From: Methylocaldum sp. 14B
Lineage (GTDB): Bacteria > Pseudomonadota > Gammaproteobacteria > Methylococcales > Methylococcaceae
NCBI RefSeq assembly: GCF_002005105.1
Contig: NZ_MSCV01000017.1
Location: 1-64,000 of the forward strand
DNA: 64,000 nt
Reading direction: 5' to 3'
The translations under genes and the position numbers were made by a program. Position 1 is the stretch's first letter. Every line of letters begins with the position of its first letter. The notes below the pieces were generated by a model, which did not search any database, was not told the origin of the DNA, and saw nothing but the letters and a program-made list of their open reading frames with translations. Positions 26,925 through 37,525 of the stretch are shown here, in pieces.

Positions 26925-29777
26925 CTATAAAGCACGGATTTTTTCCGCCTGCGCCTGCAACTCCACGAGGCTAACGCGAATCTCTTGAAGGCGCGCTTGC
27001 TCCTTGGCGACGACTTGAGGGGGGGCTTTCTCGAGAAAGCCGGTGTCATTCAGCTTGCCCTCGATACGCGGCAGGTCTTTGGACAAACGCTGGATCTCCT
27101 TTTCCAGCCGCGCCAGTTCGGCATCCTTGTCGATCAATCCTTTCATGGGAATCAGAACTTTCATCTCGCCGACCAGCGCGGTGGCGGATTCCGGAGCCGC
27201 TTCGGATTCCGAAAGCCAGGTTACGGTTTCGACGCGGGCTAGCTTTACGATGAACTCTTGGTTGCGGTTCAGCCAAATCCGATCCTGTTCGGAGCCATTC
27301 TGAATCATGATCGGCAGAGGCCTGCCGGGCGCGATGTTCATTTCGCCGCGGATGCGCCGAACGCCCAGAATGATATTCATGACCCATTCCATCTCGGCGA
27401 TGGATTCCGGATCGATCCAGCCTTCGTCGACCTCGGGATAGGCTTGCAGCATGATGCTCGTGCCTTTCTTGCCGGCCAGAGGAGCGACGCGCTGCCAGAT
27501 TTCTTCGGTGATGAAAGGCATCAGCGGATGAGCTAGGCGTAGAATGGTTTCGAGTACATGGACCAGCGTCTGGCGCGTTCCTAAAACATACTCGATCGGA
27601 GTCGATCCCTGGCTGTCAGGGGATTCCGCGCCGTAAAGCGTGGGCTTGGACAGTTCCAGGTACCAATCGCAGTACTCGTTCCAAACGAATTCATAAATCG
27701 CTTGGGCCGCCAGGTCGAAGCGATAATTCTCGATGGCGTTGCTGGCCTCTCGTATCGTCAGCTGCAATCGGCTTCGAATCCATCGGTCGGCCAAGGTGAA
27801 CTTAACGTTGGCATTATCCAGTCCGCAGTCCTTGCCCTCGGTGTTCATCAGTGCGTAGCGCGCCGCGTTCCACAGCTTGTTGCAGAAATTGCGGTAGCCC
27901 TCGACCCGGCCCATGTCGAATTTGATGTCGCGCCCGGTGGAGGCCAGGGAGGCGAAGGTGAAGCGTAGGGCGTCGCAGCCGTACGCGGCGATGCCTTGCG
28001 GGAACTCCTTGCGGGTCCGCGTTTCGATTTTCTGAGCCATTTGCGGTTGCATGAGGCCGCTGGTGCGCTTCTGCACCAAATCCTCCAGGCTGATGCCGTC
28101 GATGATGTCCAGGGGATCCAGCACGTTGCCCTTGGATTTCGACATTTTCTGGCCTTCCGCATCGCGCACCAGACCGTGCACGTAAACCGTCCTGAACGGC
28201 ACTTGCGGGCTGCCGTCCGGGTGTTTCATGAAGTGCATGGTCATCATGACCATGCGCGCCACCCAGAAGAAAATGATGTCGAAGCCGGTCACCAGTACGT
28301 CGGTGGGATGGAAGGTCTTCAATTCCGGCGTCTGGTCCGGCCAGCCCAGAGTCGAGAACGTCCAAAGAGCGGAGGAGAACCAGGTGTCGAGTACATCCTC
28401 GTCCTGGCGCAGTTTCAGGCCGGCGTCCAGGCTGTACTTGGAGCGCACTTCGGCCTCGTTGCGGCCTACGTAGACGTTGCCGTGGTCGTCGTACCAGGCC
28501 GGGATGCGGTGACCCCACCACAATTGCCGGGAGATGCACCAGTCCTGAATGTCGCGCATCCAGGAGAAATAAAGATTTTCGTACTGCTGGGGCACGAAGC
28601 GAATGCGGCCGTCTTCCACCGCTTCGATGGCGGGTTTCGCCAGTTCCTTGGCGCTGACGTACCACTGATCGGTGAGCCACGGCTCGACGACTACGCCGGA
28701 ACGGTCGCCGCGCGGCACTTTCAGCGTGTGCGGCTCGATTTTCTCCAATAGCCCTGATCGGTCGAATTCGTCCACGACTCGCTTACGCGCTTCGAAGCGG
28801 TCCAGGCCGGCATAAGCTTCCGGAGCTTTTTCCCCGTGCGCGCCGGCATAACCCTCGAAGGTGAGCACGGTGAATTCGTGCAGGATTCGGGCATCCTTGT
28901 CCAGTACGTTGATCAGCGGCAGGTTGTGGCGTTTGCCTACATCGTAGTCGTTGAAGTCGTGGGCCGGCGTGATTTTCACGCAGCCGGTGCCGAACGCGGG
29001 GTCGACGTATTCGTCGGCGACGATGGGGATTTCCCGGTTCGTAATCGGCAGCCTGACAGTCTTGCCCACCAGGTGCTTATAACGCTCGTCCTCCGGGTGC
29101 ACCGCCACGGCGGTATCGCCCAGCATGGTTTCCGGCCGGGTGGTGGCGACGACAAGATGACCCGAGCCGTCCGCCAGCGGGTAGCGGAAGTGCCATAAGC
29201 TGCCTTTTTCCTCCTCGCTCTGCACTTCCAGGTCGGAGATGGCGGTATGCAGCTTGGGGTCCCAGTTCACCAGGCGCTTGCCGCGGTAAATCAATCCGTC
29301 GTCGTAGAGGCGCACGAAGGCTTCCTGCACGGCGCGGGAAAGCCCCTCGTCCATGGTGAAGCGCTCCCGGCTCCAGTCGACCGACGAGCCTAGCCGGCGC
29401 AATTGCCGGGTAATGGTTCCGCCGGATTCGGCCTTCCATTCCCAAACCTTTTCGAGGAACTTCTCGCGGCCTAAGTCGTGGCGAGTGAGGTTCTGAGCCG
29501 CCAATTGCCGTTCCACCACCATTTGCGTGGCGATGCCGGCGTGGTCGGTGCCGACCTGCCAGAGGGTGTTGTAGCCTTGCATGCGATGGTAGCGGATCAA
29601 GGCGTCCATGATGGTGTTGTTGAATCCGTGGCCCATGTGCAGACTGCCCGTCACGTTCGGCGGCGGAATCATGATGCAGTACGGCGTTCCGTTCCCGCTG
29701 GGCGCGAAATATCCGCTTTCCTCCCAGAATTTGTACCATCGCGATTCTATGGAATGAGGCTCGTAGGTTTTATCCAT
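26925..29777 (-). CDS. valS: Valine-tRNA ligase
   Basis: A 950-residue class I synthetase of normal length. It has the HIGH-type motif (LHMGHGFNN, residues about 46-54), the CP1 editing domain ([17 protein letters not shown]), [12 protein letters not shown] near residue 555, an anticodon-binding helical domain and the C-terminal coiled-coil arm ([20 protein letters not shown]). It charges tRNA-Val in the cytoplasm. It lies 91 bases downstream of holC in the conserved pepA-holC-valS order. Confidence 0.97.
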   Translation of the reverse strand: MDKTYEPHSIESRWYKFWEESGYFAPSGNGTPYCIMIPPPNVTGSLHMGHGFNNTIMDALIRYHRMQGYNTLWQVGTDHAGIATQMVVERQLAAQNLTRHDLGREKFLEKVWEWKAESGGTITRQLRRLGSSVDWSRERFTMDEGLSRAVQEAFVRLYDDGLIYRGKRLVNWDPKLHTAISDLEVQSEEEKGSLWHFRYPLADGSGHLVVATTRPETMLGDTAVAVHPEDERYKHLVGKTVRLPITNREIPIVADEYVDPAFGTGCVKITPAHDFNDYDVGKRHNLPLINVLDKDARILHEFTVLTFEGYAGAHGEKAPEAYAGLDRFEARKRVVDEFDRSGLLEKIEPHTLKVPRGDRSGVVVEPWLTDQWYVSAKELAKPAIEAVEDGRIRFVPQQYENLYFSWMRDIQDWCISRQLWWGHRIPAWYDDHGNVYVGRNEAEVRSKYSLDAGLKLRQDEDVLDTWFSSALWTFSTLGWPDQTPELKTFHPTDVLVTGFDIIFFWVARMVMMTMHFMKHPDGSPQVPFRTVYVHGLVRDAEGQKMSKSKGNVLDPLDIIDGISLEDLVQKRTSGLMQPQMAQKIETRTRKEFPQGIAAYGCDALRFTFASLASTGRDIKFDMGRVEGYRNFCNKLWNAARYALMNTEGKDCGLDNANVKFTLADRWIRSRLQLTIREASNAIENYRFDLAAQAIYEFVWNEYCDWYLELSKPTLYGAESPDSQGSTPIEYVLGTRQTLVHVLETILRLAHPLMPFITEEIWQRVAPLAGKKGTSIMLQAYPEVDEGWIDPESIAEMEWVMNIILGVRRIRGEMNIAPGRPLPIMIQNGSEQDRIWLNRNQEFIVKLARVETVTWLSESEAAPESATALVGEMKVLIPMKGLIDKDAELARLEKEIQRLSKDLPRIEGKLNDTGFLEKAPPQVVAKEQARLQEIRVSLVELQAQAEKIRAL

Positions 29778-29868
29778 GACGTGTTCTGTTGTTTAGGGAT
29801 GGCCAATCGCGGGATTGGCGCAAGACGATCGATCTCGAATTATATTGAAAACTTAGCTGATCGAGGCT

Positions 29869-30309
29869 TCAGTCGGAGCTATCCAAGCGATGCGTCTGAA
29901 TGGTATGGCCTTGATCCGTATAGAACCGGTATCGACGGCGTCCTGCCTGTTTTACCGTTTCGTCCTGGTCGACAAGTTCGACCAGACGCTCGAATCGGTC
30001 GAGATCGGGCGGTATTTCGGCACTCAAATTGATCAGTACGTTCTTGGCAGCCTGCGGTGAGCTCCGGTGTCCGATGAGCACCGGCGTTTCGGCTTGGGCT
30101 GCGGAGGCATCGAGCCGTTCGTGGGCGACGAAACTGCCTTGCCGGAATGTCCATAGCAAATCGTCTAGCACCCGTTCTTCCTCTTCCGAAGCGGCATAAA
30201 CGAAAACCGTGAGGTCTTGCTTGATGGCCTTCTCGGTAAGACGGCAGGCCATCAAGCGGCGGCTGTGAGCATCTCCGGTGGGCAGCACGTAGAAATCGAT
30301 CCGGGTCAT
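29869..30309 (-). CDS. holC: DNA polymerase III chi subunit
   Basis: A 146-residue protein with the HolC start TRIDFYVLP and the conserved [20 protein letters not shown] and [17 protein letters not shown] segments. Chi links the clamp loader, via psi, to single-strand-binding protein. The ATG overlaps the pepA stop (ATGA), and the gene precedes valS, the standard order in gammaproteobacteria. Confidence 0.93.
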   Translation of the reverse strand: MTRIDFYVLPTGDAHSRRLMACRLTEKAIKQDLTVFVYAASEEEERVLDDLLWTFRQGSFVAHERLDASAAQAETPVLIGHRSSPQAAKNVLINLSAEIPPDLDRFERLVELVDQDETVKQAGRRRYRFYTDQGHTIQTHRLDSSD

Positions 30310-31793
30310 CGCGCTTGGTCGATCAGATACTGCACCAGCAGCGGCACAGGGCGTCCGGTCGCGCCTTTTTCATTGCCGGTTCTCCAGGCGGTTCCGGCGA
30401 TGTCGACGTGAGCCCACGGATAGTCCTTGGCGAAGCGGGACAGGAAACAGCCGGCCGTGATCGTGCCGCCGTCGGGGCCACCGATATTCGCGAGATCGGC
30501 GAACTTGGACTTGAGCTGCTCCTGATATTCGTCCCAAAGCGGCAGGCGCCATACCCGGTCCCAGGCTTTTTCGCCGGCTTCCGTCAGCGCTTGGGCTAGA
30601 CCTTCGTTATTGCTCATCAAGCCGCTCGGATGACGGCCCAAAGCGACGATGCAGGCTCCGGTCAAGGTCGCGACGTCGATCACGGCGGCCGGCTCGTATT
30701 TCTTGGCGTAGGTTAGCGCGTCGCACAGCAGCAAACGGCCTTCGGCATCGGTATTCAGGATTTCGACGGTAAGGCCGGACATGCTGGTGACGATGTCGCC
30801 CGGCTTATTGGCTTTGCCGTCCGGGAGGTTTTCGGAAGCCGGGATCAATCCCACCACATTGAGCGGCAATTCGAGCTCGGCTATCGCCGAGAGCGCGCCG
30901 ATCACGCTCGCGCCGCCGCACATGTCGTATTTCATTTCATCCATGTTGGCGGCCGGTTTCAGCGAAATGCCGCCGGCGTCGAAAGTGAGTCCCTTGCCGA
31001 TCAGAACGAAAGGCTTGGCTTTCGACGAAGCGCCGGAATATTCCATGACGATGAGCCTGGCAGGCTGCTCGCTGCCTTTGGAGACGGACAGAAAGGCACC
31101 CATGCTCAAAGCTTCGAGATCGGACTCGTCGAATATTCGCACCTTGATTTTCCGGCTTTTCCCGACTTGCTCGGCTTGTTCCGCCAGATAGGTCGGCGTG
31201 CAGATGTTGCCGGGCAGATTGGCCAGATCCCTCGCGATGTTCATGCCGTTGGCGATGGCCAAGCCTTGTCTGATGCCCAGTTTGGCTTCGGCCGATTGAT
31301 CCTCGCTGTCGAGCAGGAATTGGAGTTTGGATAGGCGTTGCGGCTTATCGTCCGCCTCTTTTTTTAAGCGCGTGAATTTGTATAGGTTTCCTTCCAATAC
31401 CTCCACGGCTTGCCGGATTTTCCAAGCCAGATCGTACCCTTCGACCTCGGCTTCGTGGAGAAGGCTCACGGCAAGTTTTGCCCCCGAATCTTTCAGCGAT
31501 TTCGCCGCTGCGGCCAAAACCTTGCGGTAGGCGGCGGGGGCCAATTCTCCCTTCTTGCCGAGACCGACGAGCAAAATACGTTCTATGTCGCTTTCGGGGA
31601 TATGGTTTATCAATAGAACGTCGCCGACTTTTCCTTCGACGTCGTCGCGCTTGAGGAGCCTGGAGATCAAGCCTCCCAAGTGTTCGTCCAACCCGCTGCC
31701 TGCGGCGGTCAGTTTTCGTTTCTGGTGAAAGCCTAGAACTGCGCAGTTGGCGCTAAGCTTGATGAGCGATTCACATTTTGCCGAATAGTCCAT
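30306..31793 (-). CDS. pepA: Leucyl aminopeptidase (M17, cytosol aminopeptidase)
   Basis: A 495-residue M17 metallopeptidase. Metal and catalytic signatures are in [15 protein letters not shown] (Lys and Asp ligands, about residue 263), the family signature [10 protein letters not shown] (near residue 344) and [12 protein letters not shown]. The N-terminal domain is the usual macro-like fold. It removes N-terminal residues in the cytoplasm; relatives also act as DNA-binding factors in Xer recombination and carAB control. It is transcribed divergently from lptF with an 89-base gap. Confidence 0.95.
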   Translation of the reverse strand: MDYSAKCESLIKLSANCAVLGFHQKRKLTAAGSGLDEHLGGLISRLLKRDDVEGKVGDVLLINHIPESDIERILLVGLGKKGELAPAAYRKVLAAAAKSLKDSGAKLAVSLLHEAEVEGYDLAWKIRQAVEVLEGNLYKFTRLKKEADDKPQRLSKLQFLLDSEDQSAEAKLGIRQGLAIANGMNIARDLANLPGNICTPTYLAEQAEQVGKSRKIKVRIFDESDLEALSMGAFLSVSKGSEQPARLIVMEYSGASSKAKPFVLIGKGLTFDAGGISLKPAANMDEMKYDMCGGASVIGALSAIAELELPLNVVGLIPASENLPDGKANKPGDIVTSMSGLTVEILNTDAEGRLLLCDALTYAKKYEPAAVIDVATLTGACIVALGRHPSGLMSNNEGLAQALTEAGEKAWDRVWRLPLWDEYQEQLKSKFADLANIGGPDGGTITAGCFLSRFAKDYPWAHVDIAGTAWRTGNEKGATGRPVPLLVQYLIDQAR

Positions 31794-31882
31794 GGTAGAA
31801 TTTGTGGCTTATTGCTTAAGGGATGGATTGTCGTAATTGACCGCAATTTTCAAGGGAGGGCCTCGAATCGTTAAAGCTTATT

Positions 31883-33025
31883 ATGAAACCCCACCCTTTT
31901 AAACCGCTTCAATGGAGACGCCCTCCGATCATCTCGGTGCTCGACCGGATGGTGGCGGCGGAACTCGCCAAGACCTTAGGGGCCGTTCTCGGCGTTTTGG
32001 TCACGATCATCGTCAGCCGCAAATTTCTGAGTATTCTCGCCAAAGCCATCGAAGGCGAATTGTCAGGCGAAACCATATTTCAACTGCTCGGGCTCAAAAT
32101 CCTGTCGGCAACCGCCCAGTTGCTTCCGGCTTCATTGTTCATGGCAACCTTGACTGTGTTGGGGCGCATGTATCGGGACCAGGAGATGTCGGTGCTGGCA
32201 TCGAGCGGGGTGGGGTTGAGCCGCATTTATCGGGCGATGAGCTGGATGGTGTTGCCGGTGACTCTCATTGCCGCCGTATTGGCGCTGCAGGTCATGCCGT
32301 GGTCCGAGCGACAGGCCCAGGCGCTTATGAAGAAGGACGAGAAAAGTGCCGACATACGCGGTATAAAACCGGGACGTTTCAACGAATTCAGCCAGGGCGA
32401 CGTCGTGTTGTATGCGGAGGAGTTGAACGAAGACAACTCCATGCACAAGATCTTCGTGCAAAGCCGGCAGCGGGACAAAACCGGCGTAGTGATCGCCGAG
32501 AGCGGCCATCTAAGAAGAAACGAGTTGAACGAGCATTTCGTCGTTTTGCAGCAAGGCCGCCGTTATCAAGGAATACCCGGACGAGCTGATTTTATTATCA
32601 GCGAGTTTGAGGAATACGCGGTGCGCATCGATGGTCCAGAGGGTGAGACGGCATCGCTCAAGCGCGAAGCGTCGGATAGCATGGTGCTGTGGTATTCGCA
32701 TACGCCACGGGAGTTGGCGGAGCTGCAGAAACGTTTGGCAGTGCCGTTCGGCGTGCTCTTTCTGAGCTTTTTGGCCGTTCCGCTCGCGAAAATCGCGCCG
32801 CGTAGCGGTGTCTACGGGAACGTGTTTACGGCCTTTCTGATTTATATCGTTTACGAGAATGCTCAAAAGATTACTCAGGGTCTTCTGATGACCGAGAAGA
32901 TACCGCTTTGGCTGAGCTATTCCGGCGTTTATTTCTTTTTGCTCATCATTACCGGGGTCTTGTTCATTCGAAATCTCGGCTTTAGCTGGATCGTTCAGGT
33001 AGCCAGGGAAAAGGTCGGGTTATGA
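31883..33025 (+). CDS. lptF: LPS export permease LptF
   Basis: A 380-residue YjgP/YjgQ-family permease. The opening VLDRMVAAELAKTLGAVLGVLVTI is followed by five further membrane spans, three before and three after a periplasmic beta-jellyroll domain (about residues 130-265, LYAEELNEDNSMHKIFVQ). With LptG and the ATPase LptB (not in the window) it extracts LPS from the inner membrane. The stop overlaps the lptG start (ATGA). It is divergent from pepA, the classical pepA-lptFG arrangement. Confidence 0.95.
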   Translation: MKPHPFKPLQWRRPPIISVLDRMVAAELAKTLGAVLGVLVTIIVSRKFLSILAKAIEGELSGETIFQLLGLKILSATAQLLPASLFMATLTVLGRMYRDQEMSVLASSGVGLSRIYRAMSWMVLPVTLIAAVLALQVMPWSERQAQALMKKDEKSADIRGIKPGRFNEFSQGDVVLYAEELNEDNSMHKIFVQSRQRDKTGVVIAESGHLRRNELNEHFVVLQQGRRYQGIPGRADFIISEFEEYAVRIDGPEGETASLKREASDSMVLWYSHTPRELAELQKRLAVPFGVLFLSFLAVPLAKIAPRSGVYGNVFTAFLIYIVYENAQKITQGLLMTEKIPLWLSYSGVYFFLLIITGVLFIRNLGFSWIVQVAREKVGL

Positions 33026-34092
33026 GAACGCTGAGCCGGTATATTGCAGGAGAAGTGGTCAAGGGATCGCTGATCGCCGTGTTGATATTGTTGGCGCTCC
33101 TCAATTTTTTCACCTTTGCGGATGAATTGGGCGATCTGGGGCAGGGGAATTACGGCCTGGCGAGTATCGTTCAGTATCTGATCCTGACCTCGCCTCGCAA
33201 TTTTTACGAGCTGATGCCTTCCGCGGCATTGGTCGGAAGCCTGGTAACCTTGGGAGCCTTGGCCAACAATCGGGAGCTGGTGGCCATGCAGGCCGCTGGA
33301 GCCTCACGTCTGCACATCATCGGGGCAGTGCTGGCGGGGGGCATGATGCTGGTTTTCATTTCGCTCGGAATCGGCGAATACATCGCTCCGGTAGCGGAGC
33401 GTGCGGCGCATACGCTTAAGGCTACCGCATTGCAAAAGCAGATCGCATCGAGAACGAAGTATGGATTTTGGGTGCGGGACGGCGATGTATTCATCAATAT
33501 CCGCCAAATCGAACGGCCCGAAAACTTGGGCGATATCAATATCTTCAAACTGGATGGGACAGAGAAACTCCATTCGGCCACGCATGCCGACAAAGCCGTT
33601 TACGATGGGAAGCAGTGGCGATTGGATAATATTTTCGAGAGCCAATTTCTAGCCGACGGAATCGTCACCGAGCAAAAGGCGTATGCTGATTGGTCTTCGG
33701 TGCTAGCACCGAATCTGCTGAATGCGTTCGTGATCAGTCCGGAAAACCTATCGGCTTACGAACTGGCGAGATACATCCGGTATCTGAAGGAGAACGAACA
33801 GCAATCGGCGTTCGTCGAACTGGCATTCTGGGGAAGAATCGTGAACCCGGCGGTTACTCTGGTCATGCTGCTCGTAGCCGCCCCTTTTGTACTGCCGGTG
33901 CGGCGAGAAGTCGGCACGGGGCAGCGTATCGTGGTAGGCGTCGTCATCGGGTTGGGTTTTTATTTGTTTGACCGCACTTTCGGTCACTTGGGGCTGATTT
34001 ATGAGATGAATCCGATATTTGCGGCTTTCTTTCCGACAGTGCTGGCGCTCACGGGTGCTTTGGTCGCGATTTTCCGGCTTCGCCTAACTTAG
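33022..34092 (+). CDS. lptG: LPS export permease LptG
   Basis: A 356-residue partner of LptF. The start MRTLSRYIAGEVVKGSLIAVL and the LMPSAALVGSLVTLGALANN coupling-helix region near residue 66 are characteristic. A periplasmic jellyroll domain spans about residues 125-260 and three C-terminal spans follow. It is translationally coupled to lptF and converges with the Nudix gene, whose stop lies 14 bases downstream. Confidence 0.95.
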   Translation: MRTLSRYIAGEVVKGSLIAVLILLALLNFFTFADELGDLGQGNYGLASIVQYLILTSPRNFYELMPSAALVGSLVTLGALANNRELVAMQAAGASRLHIIGAVLAGGMMLVFISLGIGEYIAPVAERAAHTLKATALQKQIASRTKYGFWVRDGDVFINIRQIERPENLGDINIFKLDGTEKLHSATHADKAVYDGKQWRLDNIFESQFLADGIVTEQKAYADWSSVLAPNLLNAFVISPENLSAYELARYIRYLKENEQQSAFVELAFWGRIVNPAVTLVMLLVAAPFVLPVRREVGTGQRIVVGVVIGLGFYLFDRTFGHLGLIYEMNPIFAAFFPTVLALTGALVAIFRLRLT

Positions 34093-34106
34093 ATTGGAGA
34101 TGTGGG

Positions 34107-34619
34107 TTAGATAAAGGGCAAGAAGTCGCGGCCGCTTCCGTCGGCATCGATTAAGCCCACAGCGAAACCAGAGTGTAAGCTATCGAGGGCGATTCGAATA
34201 ACCCGTTCCAGACCTTCCACCAGGGAATAGTGCTTCAAATCGGCGACTGTCACCCAGCGGGCGTCCGAAACATCGGTGGCGGGCTTTGGTGTGAAGCTCT
34301 CCGGATCTTTCAACGTTGCGACAAAATCGACGATGACATAATGAAACTCGCCGATCATCCGCTCGACCAGAGCAATTACGGGGCCCAGCTCTGCCTCGAT
34401 CCCGGTTTCTTCCAGTATCTCGCGCCGGCAGCATTGGACGAGCGTCTCGCCGGGTTCCTGTTTACCGCCCGGAATCGACCACAGTCCCAAGGCGGGTTGT
34501 TTTCCTCTGCGGATCAGAAGAACTCGCTCGGATGCATCAAAAACGACAGCACCAACGCCGACGGCCGATTGAGGTGGTCCGCACCTTGTAGAGGTGATGT
34601 CCGGCTCCGGAGGCGTCAT
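34107..34619 (-). CDS. Nudix hydrolase
   Basis: A 170-residue protein with a complete Nudix box GX5EX7REUXEEXGU near residues 50-73 (GGKQEPGETLVQCCRREILEETGI), which binds the divalent metal for diphosphate hydrolysis. The surrounding fold (VGVGAVVFDASERVLLIRRG) resembles ADP-ribose or GDP-mannose-type pyrophosphatases, but substrate cannot be read from sequence. It converges with lptG and is divergent from the ABC ATPase gene. Confidence 0.88.
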   Translation of the reverse strand: MTPPEPDITSTRCGPPQSAVGVGAVVFDASERVLLIRRGKQPALGLWSIPGGKQEPGETLVQCCRREILEETGIEAELGPVIALVERMIGEFHYVIVDFVATLKDPESFTPKPATDVSDARWVTVADLKHYSLVEGLERVIRIALDSLHSGFAVGLIDADGSGRDFLPFI

Positions 34620-34740
34620 TCTAGCGGTAATGCGCTAAAGTCCGCGTCCGAGGCGTTGGCGAACCGGCGAGTAGAGCCGGTGCGTATCGATTAGGCGGAT
34701 TCATTGTGCGATACGAGATCATTCGGTAGAGGAGAAGTTT

Positions 34741-35484
34741 ATGCGGGCTCCCGCCATCGAGGTTCGTGGTCTTAACAAGCGCTTTGGCTCGGTGACGGCT
34801 GTGGACGGAATTTCTTTCGCGGTACCGGAAGCAAGCACTTGTGCCTTACTCGGCGGCAATGGAGCAGGAAAGACGACCACTCTGGCGATGTTGTTGGGAC
34901 TCTTGTTGCCATCTTCTGGGAGTATTCGGATCATGGGCGTGGATATGATCAAGAATCGGTATCCCGCGCTGTCCCGCATGAATTTTACCTCTCCCTACGT
35001 CGATTTGCCGCATCGGCTTACGGTGAAACAGAATCTCGACGTTTATGCCCGTCTCTACGGCGTTCGGCATCGAGCCGCGTGCTTGCGGTCTCTTGCGGAG
35101 CGTTTCGATCTAGAAGCATTGATGAACCGCGCCTACGGTTCCCTTTCGGCCGGGCAGCGTACCCGCGTCGCCTTAGCCAAAGCGCTCTTGAACGAGCCCG
35201 AAGTGTTGCTGATGGACGAGCCGACTGCTTCCCTGGACCCGGCTTCGGCGGATACGGTCCGAACCTTGCTGAAAGCCTATCAGGAAAAATCCGGGGCCAC
35301 AGTTCTGCTCGCTTCCCATAATATGCAGGAGGTGGAGCGGCTATGCGATAACGTCTTGATTCTCAAGCAAGGGCGTATCGTAGATCGGGATACGCCCGCG
35401 ATGCTGGTGCAGAAATACGGACGAGACAGTCTGGAGCAGGTTTTCATCGATATCGCGCGCGACCAAGATCGCCAGTCCGCTTAG
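34741..35484 (+). CDS. ABC transporter ATP-binding protein (ABC-2 exporter type)
   Basis: A 247-residue ATPase with Walker A GGNGAGKTTT (near residue 38), signature LSAGQRTRVALAKALLNEP and Walker B VLLMDEPTASLDP. H-loop region is LLASHNMQEVERL. GGAGAAG sits just before the start. It is followed after 14 bases by a matching ABC-2 permease, so the pair forms an exporter. The CcmA/NodI/YadG-like class covers drug, polysaccharide and lipo-oligosaccharide exporters. Substrate is unknown. Confidence 0.9.
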   Translation: MRAPAIEVRGLNKRFGSVTAVDGISFAVPEASTCALLGGNGAGKTTTLAMLLGLLLPSSGSIRIMGVDMIKNRYPALSRMNFTSPYVDLPHRLTVKQNLDVYARLYGVRHRAACLRSLAERFDLEALMNRAYGSLSAGQRTRVALAKALLNEPEVLLMDEPTASLDPASADTVRTLLKAYQEKSGATVLLASHNMQEVERLCDNVLILKQGRIVDRDTPAMLVQKYGRDSLEQVFIDIARDQDRQSA

Positions 35485-35498
35485 TGTAGCGTGTATAC

Positions 35499-36296
35499 AT
35501 GTATATGAGCTTGCAACGTGTTTTCGCCTTGGTCATGCGCTATCTGTATTTGATGCGCAGCTCCTGGCCTCGGTTGATCGAGCTCATTTATTGGCCGACC
35601 ATGCAGATGATTTTGTGGGGGTTTATCAACCAATTCTTCGTCGGCCACAGTGAATGGGTGGCCCAGGCTGCGGGATTGTTGATAGGCGCCGTTCTACTCT
35701 GGGATGTGTTGTTTCGTGCCCAATTAGGTGTTTCCGTAGTCTTTTTCGAAGAGATGTATTCCCGAAACCTCGGGCATTTGTTCGTCAGTCCGTTGCGTCC
35801 TTACGAATTGGTCATGGCCTTGTTGACGGTCAGTTTTTTGAGAACCTCGATCGGCGTCGGGGCGGCAGCGGGTCTGGCGGTCGTTCTGTATCGGTACTCG
35901 ATTTTCGATATGGGGCTTCCGCTCGTGGCGTTTTTTGCAAACCTGCTCGTCATGGGATGGGCTATCGGGTTGATGGTGGTCGCGCTCGTATTGCGTTACG
36001 GACTAGGAGCGGAAAGTCTGGCTTGGGCCGTGATTTTTGCAGTTGCGCCGCTCAGCGGGATTTATTATCCAATTTCCGTGCTTCCCGATTGGCTGCAAAA
36101 AATTGCTTTGCTGTTACCCTCCAGCCATGTCTTCGAAGGTATGCGTGCCGTTGTGCGAGATCATGTTTTTTCTCTCGATTCGTTTTGGATGGCCGTTCTG
36201 TTGAACCTGATTTACCTCTTGATCGGTTTCGCTCTTTATCTTTTCGCCTTTCATGTCGCCCGTAAACGCGGCCTATTGTTGCAAATGGGGGAATGA
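35499..36296 (+). CDS. ABC-2 type permease (NodJ/YadH-like)
   Basis: A 265-residue membrane protein with six predicted spans (from residue 8 on) and the ABC-2 family region FVSPLRPYELVMALLTVSFL and ALNLIYLLIG-like C-terminus. It is the partner of the preceding ATPase. Two in-frame ATGs (35499, 35505) sit inside a perfect 12-bp palindrome TATACATGTATA at 35494-35505, and no strong ribosome site is seen, so translation may depend on coupling to the ATPase gene. Confidence 0.87.
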   Translation: MYMSLQRVFALVMRYLYLMRSSWPRLIELIYWPTMQMILWGFINQFFVGHSEWVAQAAGLLIGAVLLWDVLFRAQLGVSVVFFEEMYSRNLGHLFVSPLRPYELVMALLTVSFLRTSIGVGAAAGLAVVLYRYSIFDMGLPLVAFFANLLVMGWAIGLMVVALVLRYGLGAESLAWAVIFAVAPLSGIYYPISVLPDWLQKIALLLPSSHVFEGMRAVVRDHVFSLDSFWMAVLLNLIYLLIGFALYLFAFHVARKRGLLLQMGE

Positions 36297-36366
36297 GTGG
36301 GCTGTCGCGATAGCCTGGAACCGTCCTAAGTACCTGAAGCTCCATTTTCCGGAGCGACCGCAAACA

Positions 36367-36861
36367 ATGAACAAAGTCAACGTCCTGTTTTGTTGTATGG
36401 CTAATATATGCCGGTCTCCGATGGCCGAGGGAGCCCTAAGAGAACTGGTGAAGAATGCCGGTTACACGGACAAGATATTCATAGACTCGGCCGGAACCCA
36501 TGCTCACTATTTGGGGCGCCCACCCGATCCGCGAGCTCAGCGGGCCATGTTGGAGCGGAGGATCGATATCAGCGGTTTACGCTCAAGGAGGATTTTGCTC
36601 GCGGATTTTCAGAGGTTCCACCACATTTTGGTGATGGATGCAGAAAATTACGACGCGCTGCGGTTTATTTGTCCGAGAGCCCACATCCACAAGATTCGGT
36701 ATCTTCTAGACTTTGCGCCTCAGTTCAAGACACGTGATGTTCCCGACCCATATCATGGGGAAGAAATCGTTTTTTACCGGGTGCGAGAGATGATAGAACG
36801 GGCAGCGGAGGGAGTATTCGCGTACTTACACGAGTCTTTGAACGACAACAAAGTTACGTAA
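36367..36861 (+). CDS. Low-molecular-weight protein tyrosine phosphatase
   Basis: A 164-residue LMW-PTP. The P-loop reads FCCMANICRSPMAEG, where the second Cys (residue 10) starts the CX5R site; the usual C-x-G-N becomes C-M-A-N. The general acid is Asp in VPDPYHG near residue 125. It dephosphorylates protein tyrosine or arginine phosphates. EPS BY-kinases usually have such a partner (Wzb-type), but this gene is about 20 kb away and follows the ABC pair, so a link to EpsG is only a possibility. I chose ATG 36367, where the family fold begins. Confidence 0.88.
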   Translation: MNKVNVLFCCMANICRSPMAEGALRELVKNAGYTDKIFIDSAGTHAHYLGRPPDPRAQRAMLERRIDISGLRSRRILLADFQRFHHILVMDAENYDALRFICPRAHIHKIRYLLDFAPQFKTRDVPDPYHGEEIVFYRVREMIERAAEGVFAYLHESLNDNKVT

Positions 36862-37083
36862 AACGAGAGGGTTGAAAGCCTAATTCGTGTCACGCCCCTA
36901 AAAAGTCAAGGCTACAATCTTGAACATCATTATTAACGCTCATAGAATAGTGTCCCGTTGCGTGGTAATCGGCTCTAGCGCGGGTTTCCACCAGCGGGCG
37001 TAACCGAGTTACGTCGTCATGGACGCTCTTGATGTCAGGGAGCGTTGTGTCACAAACCAAAGAGTTTTGTTGAGGTAAGAAAG

Positions 37084-37251
37084 ATGGAACAAGAAAAAGA
37101 CAATTTCTGGCTCTACATCGGCGGTATCATCATAGCGACTGTTGTCGGCGTTTTCCTGTTGAAGAGCAGGGAAATGGAAAGCGTGCCCGCCAAGGCCTAT
37201 GAGGAAACAAGGGCACAAATCGAGAAACAGATCGAGAACGCAAAACCCTAG
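37084..37251 (+). CDS. Small single-span membrane protein
   Basis: A 55-residue open frame with GAGGTAAGAAAG directly before the ATG. Residues 9-28 (WLYIGGIIIATVVGVFLLK) form one membrane span, followed by a charged, probably helical tail (AYEETRAQIEKQIENAKP). No family is recognised. A good ribosome site and the clean membrane-helix composition support expression. It lies alone between the phosphatase gene and the miniature inverted-repeat element. Confidence 0.6.
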   Translation: MEQEKDNFWLYIGGIIIATVVGVFLLKSREMESVPAKAYEETRAQIEKQIENAKP

Positions 37252-37343
37252 GAAATTTTGCCGCTGAAGCAGGAGCCAATACCTGCAAGGCAAGCGCTAA
37301 AACCGGAGGAAAAAATAACGGCTCGGAGGAGCATCTGATCGCT

Positions 37344-37422
37344 AAGCTTTGTTGCGTAAGGAGGTTGAGAAAATCAGCCGTAGTTACGGCCTAGCCCTCA
37401 CCGGACTTATGCAACAAAGCTT
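37344..37422. mobile_element. 79-bp miniature inverted-repeat element (IS5-family-like ends)
   Basis: The left end 37344-37360 (AAGCTTTGTTGCGTAAG) and right end 37406-37422 (CTTATGCAACAAAGCTT) are inverted repeats matching at 16 of 17 positions. The GCTTTGTTGCATAA-type terminus resembles the ends of IS5-family (IS427/IS903-like) elements. The 45-bp centre contains no gene but holds a small perfect hairpin, GCCGTA-GT-TACGGC. No transposase is present, so it would be a MITE moved in trans, or alternatively a long-stem bidirectional terminator. No clear target-site duplication is seen. Confidence 0.6.
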
Positions 37423-37525
37423 CTTTTGGCCATTTTCAAACCCGTCTACTTAATCTCTCGTCGCGTACAATACGTTGCGCGCGGGGCGTTGTCGGTCAAC
37501 TCCAAATCAGCTTTGTGTCGGACGG

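Noticed and set aside
34741-36861. ABC-2 exporter plus LMW phosphatase as part of the EPS export system
   Set aside because: They are about 20 kb from the EPS operon, on the other strand, and the EPS operon already encodes a complete Wzx/Wzy route.
36862-37083. Possible tRNA or small RNA in the gap before the small membrane gene
   Set aside because: Short stems exist, but no cloverleaf, anticodon arm or T-loop consensus could be assembled.
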